A DNA stretch of 64,000 bases from Solwaraspora sp. WMMD406 (GTDB lineage: Bacteria > Actinomycetota > Actinomycetes > Mycobacteriales > Micromonosporaceae), in NCBI RefSeq assembly GCF_029626025.1, contig NZ_JARUBF010000001.1, positions 4,806,001 through 4,870,000 on the forward strand, in the 5' to 3' direction. The notes under the pieces were generated by a model that was given only the letters and a program-made list of their open reading frames with translations, did not search any database and was not told the DNA's origin. Positions 7,755-16,559 of the stretch are shown here, one piece after another (the stretch's first letter is position 1; every line of letters begins with the position of its first letter). Position numbers and translations under genes: made by a program.

Positions 7755-9203
7755 TCAATCCTGCTGACGACGATCAGGCGCGGGTGTTTCGTGCCGACCG
7801 GCGAAGGCCTTGTCCCGACCGGCGAAGGCTGTGTCGCGACCGGCGAAGGCTGTGTCGCGACCGGCGAGGTCCTCGTCCGGGCCGGCGAACCTGTCATCCC
7901 TGTGGTCGCCCGGCCCGTCCGGGTCGTCGGCCCCCTTGTCGGGGTCGTCGACTACCCGGTCCGGGCCGACCACGTCGTCCGGGCCGACGAACACCGAGGC
8001 GCGGGCATCGCCCTCGGCGCCGCCGCCGAACAGCCTGGCGTCGTCGGGCAGTTCGCCGTCCGACGCGGGGCCGTCGTGGTCCAACGACCGGGCGTCGTCC
8101 GGTACCCGGCCGGCGAGCACCCGGTCGGCGGCTTCCGTCCGCCGGGAATCCAGCCAGTCCAGCATCCCGTCGCCGTCGCCCACCTCGGCACGCCACCGGG
8201 GCAACGCGATCGGCGACTGCTCCCGGACCCACCGGACCAAGTGCTCACGGACCAGGCACCGCAGGTCCCACAGGGTCGGCGAGTCGGCGGCGCTGACCAG
8301 GGCCCGAAGCCGGACCGTACCGCCGGTCGCCTCGGTGACCTGCAGGACGCAGACCCGTCCGTCCCACAGCTGCGACCCCTCCACCGCGCGGCGCAGTTCC
8401 TCCCGCATCGGCTGCACCGGCACCGACCAGTCGAGGTCGAACTCCGCCGTGCCGAGCACCGCTGCTCTGGTCCGGGTCCAGTTCTGGAACGGCTTGGTGG
8501 TGAAGTACGAGGTCGGCAGGATCAGCCGGCGGTCGTCCCAGATGTGCACCACCACGTAGCTAAGGGTGAGTTCCTCGATCCGGCCCCACTCGCCTTCGAC
8601 CACCACGACGTCGTCGATGCGCACCGCGTCGCTGAACGCGAGCTGCAGCCCGGCGAAGACGTTGCCGAGGACGCTCTGCGCCGCCAACGCGGCGACCACA
8701 CCGATCACCCCGGCGGACGCGAGCAGACTGGCACCGACGCCCCGTACGGCCGGGAACGTCATCAGCATCACCCCTGCGGTGAGCACGACGATCACCGCGA
8801 TGGTGACCCGACGCAACATCACCACCTGGGTGTGCAACCGGCGGGCGTGCCGGTTGTCCGGCACGTCGGTCCGGAAGCGGGCCAGCGTGGTGTCCTCGAA
8901 CGCCAGCAGCAACGCGGCGACCAGCCACGAGCAGGACGCGATCGTCGCGAGCACCAGCACGTGCAGCAGTCCCGCGCGCCATGGCTCGCCGGCGGCGAAC
9001 CCGGTCGTGAAGCGGACGGCGAACTGGACCGCCGCCGCGGTGGCCGCCACCAGCAGCGCGCGGTGCGCGTGCGCGGACAGCTCGGCCAGCAGCAGCGAAC
9101 GGCGGCCGAGTCGACGGATCACCCGGTGGACCGCCACCACGAAGACCACCGCGAACACCGCCGCGCCCCCGGTGACGATCGCCGTCCAGACAGCGGGATG
9201 CAC
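7755..9203 (-). CDS. MscS-type mechanosensitive ion channel
   Basis: 482 residues from GTG 9203, which has GGAGGGAGAG upstream; upstream ATGs lack a good site. Four predicted membrane segments are followed by the MscS pore and beta domain: AAQSVLGNVFAGLQL, IDDVVVVEGEWGRIEEL, RRLILPTSYFTTKPFQNW. It should open on membrane tension during hypo-osmotic shock. The C-terminal 130 residues are an acidic, repetitive tail. Near the end an 18-bp unit encoding AGRDTAF/AGRDKAF repeats (about 7797-7880). Confidence 0.92.
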   Translation of the reverse strand: MHPAVWTAIVTGGAAVFAVVFVVAVHRVIRRLGRRSLLLAELSAHAHRALLVAATAAAVQFAVRFTTGFAAGEPWRAGLLHVLVLATIASCSWLVAALLLAFEDTTLARFRTDVPDNRHARRLHTQVVMLRRVTIAVIVVLTAGVMLMTFPAVRGVGASLLASAGVIGVVAALAAQSVLGNVFAGLQLAFSDAVRIDDVVVVEGEWGRIEELTLSYVVVHIWDDRRLILPTSYFTTKPFQNWTRTRAAVLGTAEFDLDWSVPVQPMREELRRAVEGSQLWDGRVCVLQVTEATGGTVRLRALVSAADSPTLWDLRCLVREHLVRWVREQSPIALPRWRAEVGDGDGMLDWLDSRRTEAADRVLAGRVPDDARSLDHDGPASDGELPDDARLFGGGAEGDARASVFVGPDDVVGPDRVVDDPDKGADDPDGPGDHRDDRFAGPDEDLAGRDTAFAGRDTAFAGRDKAFAGRHETPAPDRRQQD

Positions 9204-9313
9204 GATTGCCTCTCCCTCCACAGTACGAATCATCGGTGACAAACCGCCAACAATGCCGCAAGTGGAGTAGCCCTGTCACGCGTGCCACTCCGCTAGTGAT
9301 CCGGCACACGCTA

Positions 9314-9343
9314 AGTCCGGCCCGGCGTGTGCCGGGCCGGACT
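9314..9343. terminator. terminator after the DUF1206 gene
   Basis: 13-bp perfect stem (AGTCCGGCCCGGC / GCCGGGCCGGACT) with a GTGT loop, 26 bases past the stop of the minus-strand DUF1206 gene and upstream of the MscS promoter region. Confidence 0.75.
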
Positions 9344-9369
9344 CAGCCCCTCGACGCTCCGGCCGGGGA

Positions 9370-10191
9370 TCACACCTTGCGGTAGCGCGACTGGGCGAAG
9401 CAGTAGATGCCGAACGCCGCGAAGCCGGCGGCGACCAACGTGAGCAGGATCGTGCCGTAGGCCTGCTCGCGCAGGGCGCGCAGGGCCGCGTCCAGACCAC
9501 GGGCCCGCTCCGGGTCGTACTGCACCGCCGCGACGACGACGAGCACGCCGGCGGTGCCGTACGCGATGCCCTTCGCCACGTATCCGACCATGCCGAGCCG
9601 GCAGGTGACCTGGCGGACCCGCGCGCTCATCGCGCCCGTCTTCAGCTGCTTCTCGAACCGGCGGGTGGCTCCGTTGAAAATCATGCCCGCACCGATCCCG
9701 ACCAGCACCAGTCCCGCCACCCCGACCAGCCACCGTCCACCGGGGGCGGACATCACCCGCTCGCTCAGCGCCTGCTGCTGGTCGGCCGTGTCGGAGCCGG
9801 CGTTGCGGAAGACCTGGACCGCCGTCCAGGCGAACGAGAGGTAGACGGCGGTGCGACCGGCCGAGATGACCCGTTCGAGGACCCGGTCCCGACCCTGCTC
9901 GGCCCGGTGCCCGACGGCGGCTTCGATCGCCTGCCAGATCGCCATCGCGGTGAGTCCCACCGCGATCGCGATCAGCAGTACACCGCCCAACGGCTGAGCG
10001 GCCAACGTACGCATGGCACCGGACTGGTCGCCATCGGCGGCGGAGCGACCGAACGCGATCTGCAACGCAAGCCAGGCGACCAGCAGGTGAACGATTCCGT
10101 ATCCGATGAAACCGACCCGGGCGAGCAGTTCGAGCCAGCGGCTGTCACCGACCTGATTGGCGGTCCGACGGGCATCTTGGGTGTTCGGCAT
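9370..10191 (-). CDS. DUF1206 membrane protein
   Basis: 273 residues. Three repeats, each with a pair of membrane helices, of the DUF1206 type: ARVGFIGYGIVHLLVAWLAL, ISAGRTAVYLSFAWTAVQVF and CRLGMVGYVAKGIAYGTAGVL. ATG 10191 starts MPNTQDARR. The family is widespread in actinobacteria and cyanobacteria and has no known function. Single gene with its own terminator. Confidence 0.88.
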   Translation of the reverse strand: MPNTQDARRTANQVGDSRWLELLARVGFIGYGIVHLLVAWLALQIAFGRSAADGDQSGAMRTLAAQPLGGVLLIAIAVGLTAMAIWQAIEAAVGHRAEQGRDRVLERVISAGRTAVYLSFAWTAVQVFRNAGSDTADQQQALSERVMSAPGGRWLVGVAGLVLVGIGAGMIFNGATRRFEKQLKTGAMSARVRQVTCRLGMVGYVAKGIAYGTAGVLVVVAAVQYDPERARGLDAALRALREQAYGTILLTLVAAGFAAFGIYCFAQSRYRKV

Positions 10192-10245
10192 GGCCGCATC
10201 ATTGACCGTTGCCGAACATCGCCAAACCTCCCGCCGGCGGTCGGG

Positions 10246-10632
10246 TCACTGCCGGGCGATCCGCACCACCACCTGGGACTCGGTGACCTGCTGCAGGCTG
10301 ACCGCCAACCCGGCCACCTCGGTCGCCTGCTCGCCGACGGTGAGCGTGAGCTGTTCACCGGCGATCTCGACGGTGACCCGGTCGGCCTCGGAACCGATGA
10401 GCTTCGCTTCCACGCCGAGGATGTTGGCGCTGGCCTGTACGCCACGGTCGAAGGTGACGGTGCAGGCGTCCAGCCCACACTCGGTGCTGGCCCCCTCGGA
10501 GCTGCAGCCGGTCAGCAGGGCGACACCGAGGATCAGCGCCGCCGCCAGGCCGGCCAGCCGGGACACGTCGCGTCGGGCCGACCGGGCGAGCCGCAGCGGC
10601 GAGATCGAAGACAGGAAGGGGAGAATCGTCAC
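10246..10632 (-). CDS. small secreted lipoprotein
   Basis: 128 residues from GTG 10632. A basic stretch precedes a hydrophobic segment ending in the lipobox LLTGC (Cys about residue 43). The mature domain of about 85 residues has an internal CGLDAC pair and alternates short strands. The N-region before the hydrophobic core is long (about 25 residues), so the true start may lie further in. No family recognised. Divergent from the acetyltransferase, with 154 bases between the two starts. Confidence 0.68.
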   Translation of the reverse strand: MTILPFLSSISPLRLARSARRDVSRLAGLAAALILGVALLTGCSSEGASTECGLDACTVTFDRGVQASANILGVEAKLIGSEADRVTVEIAGEQLTLTVGEQATEVAGLAVSLQQVTESQVVVRIARQ

Positions 10633-10786
10633 GGGGTCAAGCGTACCGACGCCCCACCAGCACCGGTCGGCCTCGACGGTACGGACCGGTCCTGCCTGCT
10701 CCGTGGCCGCGCCTTGCTCGGTGGCCATGCCTGAGCTCGGGCGCCCCGGTCGGCTAGGCTCGGCGCAGTCGAGGAGGTGCCCTGCG

Positions 10787-11077
10787 GTGACGATTCTGGT
10801 GACAGACAATCCGGCCCGAAGCCGGTTCGAGATCCTGATCGACGACGGGCTGGCCGGGTTCGCAAGCTACCGGGTCCGCCCCGGTGCCGTCGTCGTGACG
10901 CACACCGAGATCGATCCGTCCTACCGGGGACAGGGCGCGGGTGACGCTCTCGCCCGGGGCCTGCTCGAACAGATCCGCGACCGGGGCGAGCAGGTAGTGC
11001 CACAATGCCCCTTCATCGCCGCCTTCATCGAGCGTCACCCCGAATTCGCCGCCATGGTGTCCGGCACCGGTGACTGA
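10787..11077 (+). CDS. YjdJ-type small GNAT acetyltransferase
   Basis: 96 residues from GTG 10787, GAGGAGG nine bases upstream. Motifs of the N-acetyltransferase_14 (YjdJ) group are clear: LAGFASYRV, VVVTHTEIDPSYRGQGAGDALARGLLE (acetyl-CoA loop) and CPFIAAFIERHPEF at the end. It overlaps the downstream sugar dehydrogenase by eight bases. The substrate of this subfamily is unknown. Confidence 0.9.
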   Translation: MTILVTDNPARSRFEILIDDGLAGFASYRVRPGAVVVTHTEIDPSYRGQGAGDALARGLLEQIRDRGEQVVPQCPFIAAFIERHPEFAAMVSGTGD

Positions 11078-12179
11078 TCGGCGCCCGGCCGATCGGCGCC
11101 CGGGCAGAGTGGTCCGTACGGTCGTCGCGCTCGCCGTCGTGGTCGCGGTCGTGGCCGCGACGGTCACCGCCGGTAGCTGGCTGGGCTGGTTCAGCGACCC
11201 GACCGTCTCCGACACACCCGAGGCCGAGACCGAGGTACGGGTCGTCACCACCGGCCTGGCGGCCCCCTGGGATATGGCGTTCCTGCCCGACGGCACCGCC
11301 CTGGTGACCGAACGGGACAGCGCGCGGCTGTTGGCCGTCGACCCCACGGGTGCCACCCGCCAGCTCACCCGGGTGCCCGGCGTCGCCAGTGGCGGCGAGG
11401 GCGGCCTGTTGGGGGTCGCGGTCTCCCCCGACTACGCCAGCGACGGCTGGGTCTACCTGTACTACACGACAGCCGACGACAACCGGATCGCCCGGCTGCG
11501 CCTGTCCGACGCCTCGACCGTGGACACGCCGGAACCGGTGCTGACCGGAATCCCCCGGGCCCGTACCCACAACGGCGGGCGGATCGCGTTCGGCCCGGAC
11601 GGGATGCTCTACGCCGGCACCGGCGACGCCGGCCAGCGCGACGCCGCCCAGGACCGGTCCACCCTCGCCGGGAAGATCCTGCGGTTGACCCCGGAGGGCG
11701 AGACACCGCCGGACAACCCGTTCCCCGGCTCCCCGATCTACAGCCTGGGGCACCGCAACGTCCAGGGCTTGGCCTGGGGACCGGACGGTGTGCTGTTCGC
11801 CAGCGAGTTCGGCCAGAACCAGCACGACGAGCTGAACCGGATCGAGGCCGGTGGCAACTACGGCTGGCCGATCGCCGAAGGGGTGGCCGAACTCGCCGAG
11901 TTCGTCGATCCGGTGGCGACCTGGGCGACCCGGGACGCCTCGCCCAGCGGCATCGCTTTTCACCAGGGCAGGATCTGGTTGGCCTGCCTGCGCGGCGAAC
12001 GGCTGTATCGGATCGGACCCGGCGGCGAGCAGCCAGAGTCCCTACTGAGCGGGGATCACGGACGGCTGCGGCACGTCGCGGTGGCACCGGACGGATCGCT
12101 GTGGGTGCTGACCTCCAACCGCGATGGTCGCGGATCACCTGCCGATGACGACGACCGGATCCTACGCATCGCCGGCTGA
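11070..12179 (+). CDS. membrane-anchored PQQ-type glucose/sorbosone dehydrogenase
   Basis: 369 residues. One N-terminal membrane helix (about 15-38) precedes a six-bladed beta-propeller of the GSDH family: LAAPWDMAFLPDGTALVTER, GGEGGLLGVAVSPDY, RTHNGGRIAFGPDGMLYAGTGD, YSLGHRNVQGLAWGPDG, NYGWP. The family oxidises aldose sugars outside the membrane using PQQ and calcium. No PQQ synthesis genes are in the window. The last 18 bases overlap the convergent NagZ gene. Confidence 0.9.
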   Translation: MTDRRPADRRPGRVVRTVVALAVVVAVVAATVTAGSWLGWFSDPTVSDTPEAETEVRVVTTGLAAPWDMAFLPDGTALVTERDSARLLAVDPTGATRQLTRVPGVASGGEGGLLGVAVSPDYASDGWVYLYYTTADDNRIARLRLSDASTVDTPEPVLTGIPRARTHNGGRIAFGPDGMLYAGTGDAGQRDAAQDRSTLAGKILRLTPEGETPPDNPFPGSPIYSLGHRNVQGLAWGPDGVLFASEFGQNQHDELNRIEAGGNYGWPIAEGVAELAEFVDPVATWATRDASPSGIAFHQGRIWLACLRGERLYRIGPGGEQPESLLSGDHGRLRHVAVAPDGSLWVLTSNRDGRGSPADDDDRILRIAG

Positions 12180-13865
12180 CCGGTGGAACGCGGCGACCGG
12201 TTCAGGATCCACCGGACCGGCGGGATCGACCGGACCTGGACCTAGTCCCGGCTCCGGATCCGGCTCCGTGCGGTCGGTCGACCGGTGCCCGGCGAGCAAC
12301 TCGGCCGCCGCCCGAGCGTTGGCGCGGCTCGCCCCGTACGTCGCCAGGTAGCCACCACCGGTCACCAGAACCGGGACACCGAGCTCCACCACGATGGCGT
12401 CCGGACGGTCGACCAGGGCCTGGTCGACCGCTGCCGACATCCACGGGTGCCGGTGCAGATCCCGCACGACCAGCACCAGCGGGCGGTCGGCGGCCGGGGC
12501 GGTCTCCGGGCGGCGGGCCGTCGAGGCCGGGTCGAGGTGGTCGGGCGGCGCGGCGACCCGCGGTGGGTCGTCGGCGGTGACCCGGGCGAGGGTGGTGCCC
12601 GGAAGCAGTTCGGTCAGCGACGCGGCCAGGCCCCACGGGGTCTCGGCGCCGATCGCGATGTTGTGGGCCGGGGCGAACTCCACGACGTGCGGCGCTCGAC
12701 GCAGTGGCAGGTCGGTGCCGGGCCGCACCCGGACGGCTCGGCGAGCCGCGACCAGCCCGATCGCCGAGTGCCCCGGCCGGGCCGTCGCCAGGGCCGGCCG
12801 TACCTCGATGGTGGACCTCGCGGGACCGGCGGCCGGTGGCGACGGGGAGTGCGCGGCCCGATGCCGCAGGGTCCATCCGGCCAGCCGGCCCACCCGGTCG
12901 GCGGCCTGCGCCAGCCGCCGCTCGGGCAACCGCCCGGCGACCACGGCGTCGACGATCGCGTCCCGCAGCAGCCGTACGGTCTGCTCGTCGGCGTGCCCGC
13001 CACCGACGCAGACCGCGTCGACGCCGGCGGCGATCGCCCGTACGGTGGCCCCGGCCAGACCGAACCGCCGGGTGACCGCCCGCATCTCGATCCCGTCGGT
13101 GATCACCGCTCCGTCGAAGCCGAGTTCCTCACGGAGCAGGTCGGTCAGTACCCGGTGGCTCAGGGTCGCCGGCCAGGTCGGGTCGATCGCCGGCACCAGG
13201 AGATGACCGGTCATGACCGCCTTGGTGCCGGCGGCGATCGCGGCGCGGAACGGCAGGAGTTCCACGGTGTCCAGTCGGGTCCGGTCGCCGGTGATCCGGG
13301 GCACGTCGACGTGCGAGTCGACGCTGGTGTCGCCGTGTCCGGGGAAGTGCTTGGCGCAGGCGGCGACTCCCGCGTGCTGCAGGCCACGGGTCCAGGCGGC
13401 GGTGTGGCGGGCGACCAGGTCCGGGTCCGCGCCGAAGGCCCGTACCCCGATCACCGGGTTGTCCGGGTCGACGTTGACGTCGGCCACCGGCGCGTAGTCG
13501 AGGGAGATTCCGAGGTACGCCAGTTCGTGACCGAGGTCGCGGGCGACGTGTTCGGTCAACCCGACGTCGTCGACGGCCCCCAGCGCCAGGCTGCCCGGTC
13601 GTGAGCTGCCCGAGCCGGACTCGATGCGGGTGACGTCGCCGGCCTCCTCGTCAATGGCGATCAGGACGTCGGGGCGTTCGGCCCGCAGTTGGGCGGTGAG
13701 CGCCGCGACCTGCTCGGGGTCGCGGACGTTGCGGGCGAAGAGCACGACGGCGCCCAGCCCGTCGGCGGTCCACCGGCGTACCCAGGCCGGTGCGACGGTT
13801 CCCTCGAACCCGGGCTGCAGCACGCTGGCCGCCATCCGGCGCAGGGTGGGACTGCGATCCGCCAT
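12162..13865 (-). CDS. nagZ: GH3 beta-N-acetylhexosaminidase, NagZ-like
   Basis: 567 residues. The GH3 barrel carries the NagZ signature KHFPGHGDTSVDSH (the His/Asp acid-base loop near residue 170) and the nucleophile loop VITDGIEMRAV. Upstream motifs LIAIDEEAGDVTRIE and LGISLDYAPVADVNVDPDNPVIGVRAFG are also typical. The enzyme should remove terminal N-acetylglucosamine from muropeptides or chitin fragments. A C-terminal region of about 240 residues (GH3_C-like) follows. There is no signal peptide, so it should act in the cytoplasm. The start has GGAGG ten bases upstream. Confidence 0.9.
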   Translation of the reverse strand: MADRSPTLRRMAASVLQPGFEGTVAPAWVRRWTADGLGAVVLFARNVRDPEQVAALTAQLRAERPDVLIAIDEEAGDVTRIESGSGSSRPGSLALGAVDDVGLTEHVARDLGHELAYLGISLDYAPVADVNVDPDNPVIGVRAFGADPDLVARHTAAWTRGLQHAGVAACAKHFPGHGDTSVDSHVDVPRITGDRTRLDTVELLPFRAAIAAGTKAVMTGHLLVPAIDPTWPATLSHRVLTDLLREELGFDGAVITDGIEMRAVTRRFGLAGATVRAIAAGVDAVCVGGGHADEQTVRLLRDAIVDAVVAGRLPERRLAQAADRVGRLAGWTLRHRAAHSPSPPAAGPARSTIEVRPALATARPGHSAIGLVAARRAVRVRPGTDLPLRRAPHVVEFAPAHNIAIGAETPWGLAASLTELLPGTTLARVTADDPPRVAAPPDHLDPASTARRPETAPAADRPLVLVVRDLHRHPWMSAAVDQALVDRPDAIVVELGVPVLVTGGGYLATYGASRANARAAAELLAGHRSTDRTEPDPEPGLGPGPVDPAGPVDPEPVAAFHRSAGDA

Positions 13866-13945
13866 CCGGCGCGCACCTCCGGTCGTGCCACGACAATCGA
13901 ACGTTCGACCGACCGCCGGTCGCAGCCCATGGTCACACCGCCCGG

Positions 13946-13975
13946 ATTATTAGTCAATAAACCTTCCTATTAAAC
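13946..13975 (-). promoter_or_regulatory. AT-rich promoter/operator candidate upstream of nagZ
   Basis: A 30-base AT-rich island in 70% GC DNA. Read on the minus strand it contains TAGGAAGGTTTATTGACTAA, an imperfect inverted repeat with a TAGGAA half like operators often seen ahead of actinobacterial amino-sugar and glycoside hydrolase genes (ROK-type regulators). It lies 81-110 bases before the nagZ start. Assignment to a regulator is inference. Confidence 0.4.
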
Positions 13976-14026
13976 GAGATCAGGCCGACCCTGTCGCCTC
14001 AGTGACCGCTGTGGCACAGTGCGTGG

Positions 14027-14182
14027 ATGGCACCGTTCGTCCTTCGCGCCGCCGACGACATCCGGTGGGTCGCCCAGGAAACCAGCTGGCAGGACATCCC
14101 GGGCGTCCAGGTCGTCGGCGCCGTGCTGGGCATCCTGTTGCTCCTCGCCGCGTTGCGCGCGATGTTCGGCAAGCGCCGCTGA
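14027..14182 (+). CDS. 51-residue single-helix membrane protein
   Basis: Too short for most gene finders. ATG 14027 opens a 51-residue frame: a polar N-half (VLRAADDIRWVAQETSWQDI), one membrane helix (VVGAVLGILLLLAALRAMF) and a basic KRR end, the layout of a real small membrane protein with positive-inside topology. Third codon positions are mostly G or C. A possible TATA-like AT-rich region lies upstream at 13946-13975. No family recognised. Its stop codon lies in a tandem repeat. Confidence 0.55.
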   Translation: MAPFVLRAADDIRWVAQETSWQDIPGVQVVGAVLGILLLLAALRAMFGKRR

Positions 14183-14213
14183 ACCGGCGGTGTTCGGCAA
14201 GCGCCGCTGAACC
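14163..14213 (+). repeat. 28-bp-period tandem duplication over a stop codon
   Basis: A 23-base unit beginning TGTTCGGCAAGCGCCGCTGA occurs at 14163-14185 and 14191-14213. The first copy encodes the last residues and stop of the 51-residue protein; the second repeats the stop downstream. Confidence 0.9.
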
Positions 14214-14258
14214 CGACGCCGTTTGGCCACCGCGCGCACCGGGTAACCACGGCCTCCG

Positions 14259-15896
14259 ATGAAGCTGCCGTTGCACTCACCCCGCCTGCGCCGCGTCGCC
14301 CGCCAACGATTCGGCTGGTCCGCGCTGCGTCCCGGCCAACTCGGCGCCATGCGCGCACTACTCAAAGGCCGGGACACCCTGGTCGTCCTGCCGACCGGCG
14401 CGGGCAAGTCGGCCGTCTACCAGATCCCGGCGGTGCTACTGCCCGGACCGACCGTGGTCATCTCACCGCTACTGGCGCTGCAACAGGACCAGATCACCGC
14501 GCTCAACGATCGTGACCAGCCGGACCTGCGGGCCGTACGGATCAGCTCGGCCGAATCACCGGCGCAACGGCAGGCCGCGCTGGACGACGTCCGACACGGC
14601 CGGGCACGGTTCCTGTTCACCACCCCCGAACAGCTCTGCGACCCACACCGGCTCGCCGAGGTCCGGGCACTTCGGCCGGCCATGATCGCCGTCGACGAGG
14701 CGCACTGCGTCTCCGCCTGGGGGCACGACTTCCGGCCCGACTACCTGTCCATCGGTCATCTCGTCCGTGAACTCGGCCGCCCGCCGGTGGTGGCGCTGAC
14801 CGCCACCGCCTCGCCGCCGGTCCGCGACGACATCGTGGCGCGGCTCGGCCTGACCGACCCGCACCTGGTCGTCGCCGGCCTGGACCGGCCGAACCTCTTC
14901 CTCGAAGTGGCGCACTGCCCGACCGAGGACTATCGCTGGCGACGGCTGCTCGGCCTGCTCGACGTCGAACGACCGCCGGGGATCGTCTACGTGCCGACCC
15001 GACGCGCGGCCGAGGAACTCGCCGAGCGGCTCACCGGCGACGGATATCCGGCGCACTGCTACCACGGCGGAATGCCCGCAGCCGCGCGGGACAGCCTGCA
15101 CCAGGACTTCATCGACGGCGCCGTACCGGTGATGGTGGCCACCTCGGCGTTCGGGATGGGCATCGACAAACCCGACATCCGGTGGGTCGTCCACACGGCA
15201 CTGCCCGACTCGCCGGACAGCTACCTGCAGGAGATCGGCCGTGGCGGCCGCGACGGGGAACCCGCCCGGGCCCTGCTGCTGTGGCGGGCCGAAGACGTCG
15301 GACTCCAGCGCTACTTCACCACCAGCCCACCCGACGCCGACGAGGTCCGGGACCTGGCCGCGCTGCTGCGGGCCGCGCCGGTCACCCGCGCCGCGCTGCG
15401 GGAGCGGACCGGGCTGGGCGCCCGCAAACTCGGCCGCCTGCTCGCCCTGCTGGAAGAGGTCGGTGCCGCCCGTACCGTCGGGGCCAACCGGGTGACGCGA
15501 CCACCGTACGCCCCGTCACCCGCCGACGCCGCCACCGAGGTGCTGGCCGCCGCCGCCCGACGCCAGACGCTGCAACGATCCCGGACCGACATGATGCGCG
15601 CCTTCGCGCAGGCCCAGGGCTGCCGCAGCCAGACGCTGCTCGCCTACTTCGGCGAGCACATGGCCGAGGTGTGCGGCCACTGCGACAGTTGCCACGCCGG
15701 CAACAGCACCCCGGACGACGGCGCCGCCGGGCCCTTCCCCGTGCACAGTATGGTGCGACACGGCGAATGGGGCGCCGGCATGGTCCTCGGCTACGAAGAA
15801 GACCGGATGACCGTCCTGTTCGACGACATCGGATACAAGACATTGTCGGTGCCGGTGGTCAGCGAACAGGGACTCCTGACCGCCGAGCCGCGCTGA
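14259..15896 (+). CDS. recQ: ATP-dependent DNA helicase RecQ
   Basis: 545 residues. Superfamily 2 motifs in order: Q-motif region FGWSALRPGQLGAM, Walker A LPTGAGKSAVYQ, DEAH box (VDEAHCVSAWGHDFRPDY, the RecQ aromatic-rich loop), LTATASP, YHGGM, ATSAFGMGIDKPDIR and QEIGRGGRDG. The RecQ-Ct zinc-binding cysteines include CGHCDSC near 475. The HRDC domain is absent, as in many actinobacterial short RecQs; the last 50 residues form a small beta domain (MVRHGEWGAGMVLGYEEDRM). Unwinds 3'-tailed DNA in recombination and repair. Confidence 0.95.
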   Translation: MKLPLHSPRLRRVARQRFGWSALRPGQLGAMRALLKGRDTLVVLPTGAGKSAVYQIPAVLLPGPTVVISPLLALQQDQITALNDRDQPDLRAVRISSAESPAQRQAALDDVRHGRARFLFTTPEQLCDPHRLAEVRALRPAMIAVDEAHCVSAWGHDFRPDYLSIGHLVRELGRPPVVALTATASPPVRDDIVARLGLTDPHLVVAGLDRPNLFLEVAHCPTEDYRWRRLLGLLDVERPPGIVYVPTRRAAEELAERLTGDGYPAHCYHGGMPAAARDSLHQDFIDGAVPVMVATSAFGMGIDKPDIRWVVHTALPDSPDSYLQEIGRGGRDGEPARALLLWRAEDVGLQRYFTTSPPDADEVRDLAALLRAAPVTRAALRERTGLGARKLGRLLALLEEVGAARTVGANRVTRPPYAPSPADAATEVLAAAARRQTLQRSRTDMMRAFAQAQGCRSQTLLAYFGEHMAEVCGHCDSCHAGNSTPDDGAAGPFPVHSMVRHGEWGAGMVLGYEEDRMTVLFDDIGYKTLSVPVVSEQGLLTAEPR

Positions 15897-15947
15897 TGAA
15901 TCACCCGGCGGGCACTAGCCTGGGCGGGATCACTGGTGGAGAGGGGC

Positions 15948-16457
15948 ATGAGCGTGACGGACGTGCCGGTGTACACCGCACTCGGGTTCTCCGACGCGGA
16001 ATGGGGACTGCTGGTCGGGCTGCCGCACGCGGTGCTGACCGCGGCGAGCGCCGCCGAGTCCGACGGCGGGCGGCGGACCCGGGCCGAGAACGCCGCCGGT
16101 CTGGATGCGATCGGCGCCGGCCGGGAGTCGGCCAGTCCGCTGGTCGCGGCGGTCGCCGGCGAGCTGGTGAGTCGGGTCGGCGATCCGGAGGCCGGCGAGG
16201 AGCTGCCGGTGCTGGAGCCGACGGATCCGCAGGCCCTGATCGCCGACGTGCTGGCCCGGGCGACCGAGGCGGCCCGGCTGCTCGCCCAACGGGTCGACGA
16301 CGGCGAGGCCGGAGCGTACAAGCACTGGCTGGTCGGCATCGCCGAACAGGTGGTCAGCGCCGCGTCGACCGGCGGCCTGCTGGGCATCGGCGGCGAGACG
16401 GTCAGCGAGTCGGAGCGACGGTTCCGCGACCAGCTCGCGCACGTGCTCAACGACTGA
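15948..16457 (+). CDS. alanine-rich protein of unknown function
   Basis: 169 residues from ATG 15948 (GGAGAGG upstream). Soluble, acidic and helical: FSDAEWGLLVGLPHAVLTAASAAES near the start, LARATEAARLLAQRVDDGEAGAYKHW in the middle and a SESERRFRDQLAHVL end. No membrane segment, signal or catalytic motif. It appears to be a conserved actinobacterial type seen near unrelated genes; I do not recognise a named family. Its own -10-like element TAGCCT lies at 15917-15922. Confidence 0.72.
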   Translation: MSVTDVPVYTALGFSDAEWGLLVGLPHAVLTAASAAESDGGRRTRAENAAGLDAIGAGRESASPLVAAVAGELVSRVGDPEAGEELPVLEPTDPQALIADVLARATEAARLLAQRVDDGEAGAYKHWLVGIAEQVVSAASTGGLLGIGGETVSESERRFRDQLAHVLND

Positions 16458-16507
16458 GCCAGGGTCATCCCGGCCGGGGCGGGTTTGACGCCGACCAGTA
16501 CGGTCTC

Positions 16508-16534
16508 CTACCGCGAGCCGTGGCGGCTCGGTAG
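16508..16534 (+). other. leader hairpin upstream of the TerC gene
   Basis: Imperfect stem CTACC-GC-GAGCC / GGCTC-GGTAG with a GTGGC loop, 26 bases before the ATG. It could be a leader structure or a terminator of the preceding gene (51 bases after its stop). It does not match the yybP-ykoY riboswitch consensus that I know. Confidence 0.4.
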
Positions 16535-16559
16535 GCACACCCCTTGACCTGGGAGCGTC

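Noticed and set aside
16480-16510. SigB-type promoter before TerC
   Set aside because: GTTT is followed after 15 bases by GGTCTC, which does not fit GGGTA.
16458-16559. yybP-ykoY manganese riboswitch upstream of TerC
   Set aside because: TerC genes often have one, and a hairpin is present, but the conserved loop sequences of the riboswitch could not be found, and the leader is only about 100 bases.
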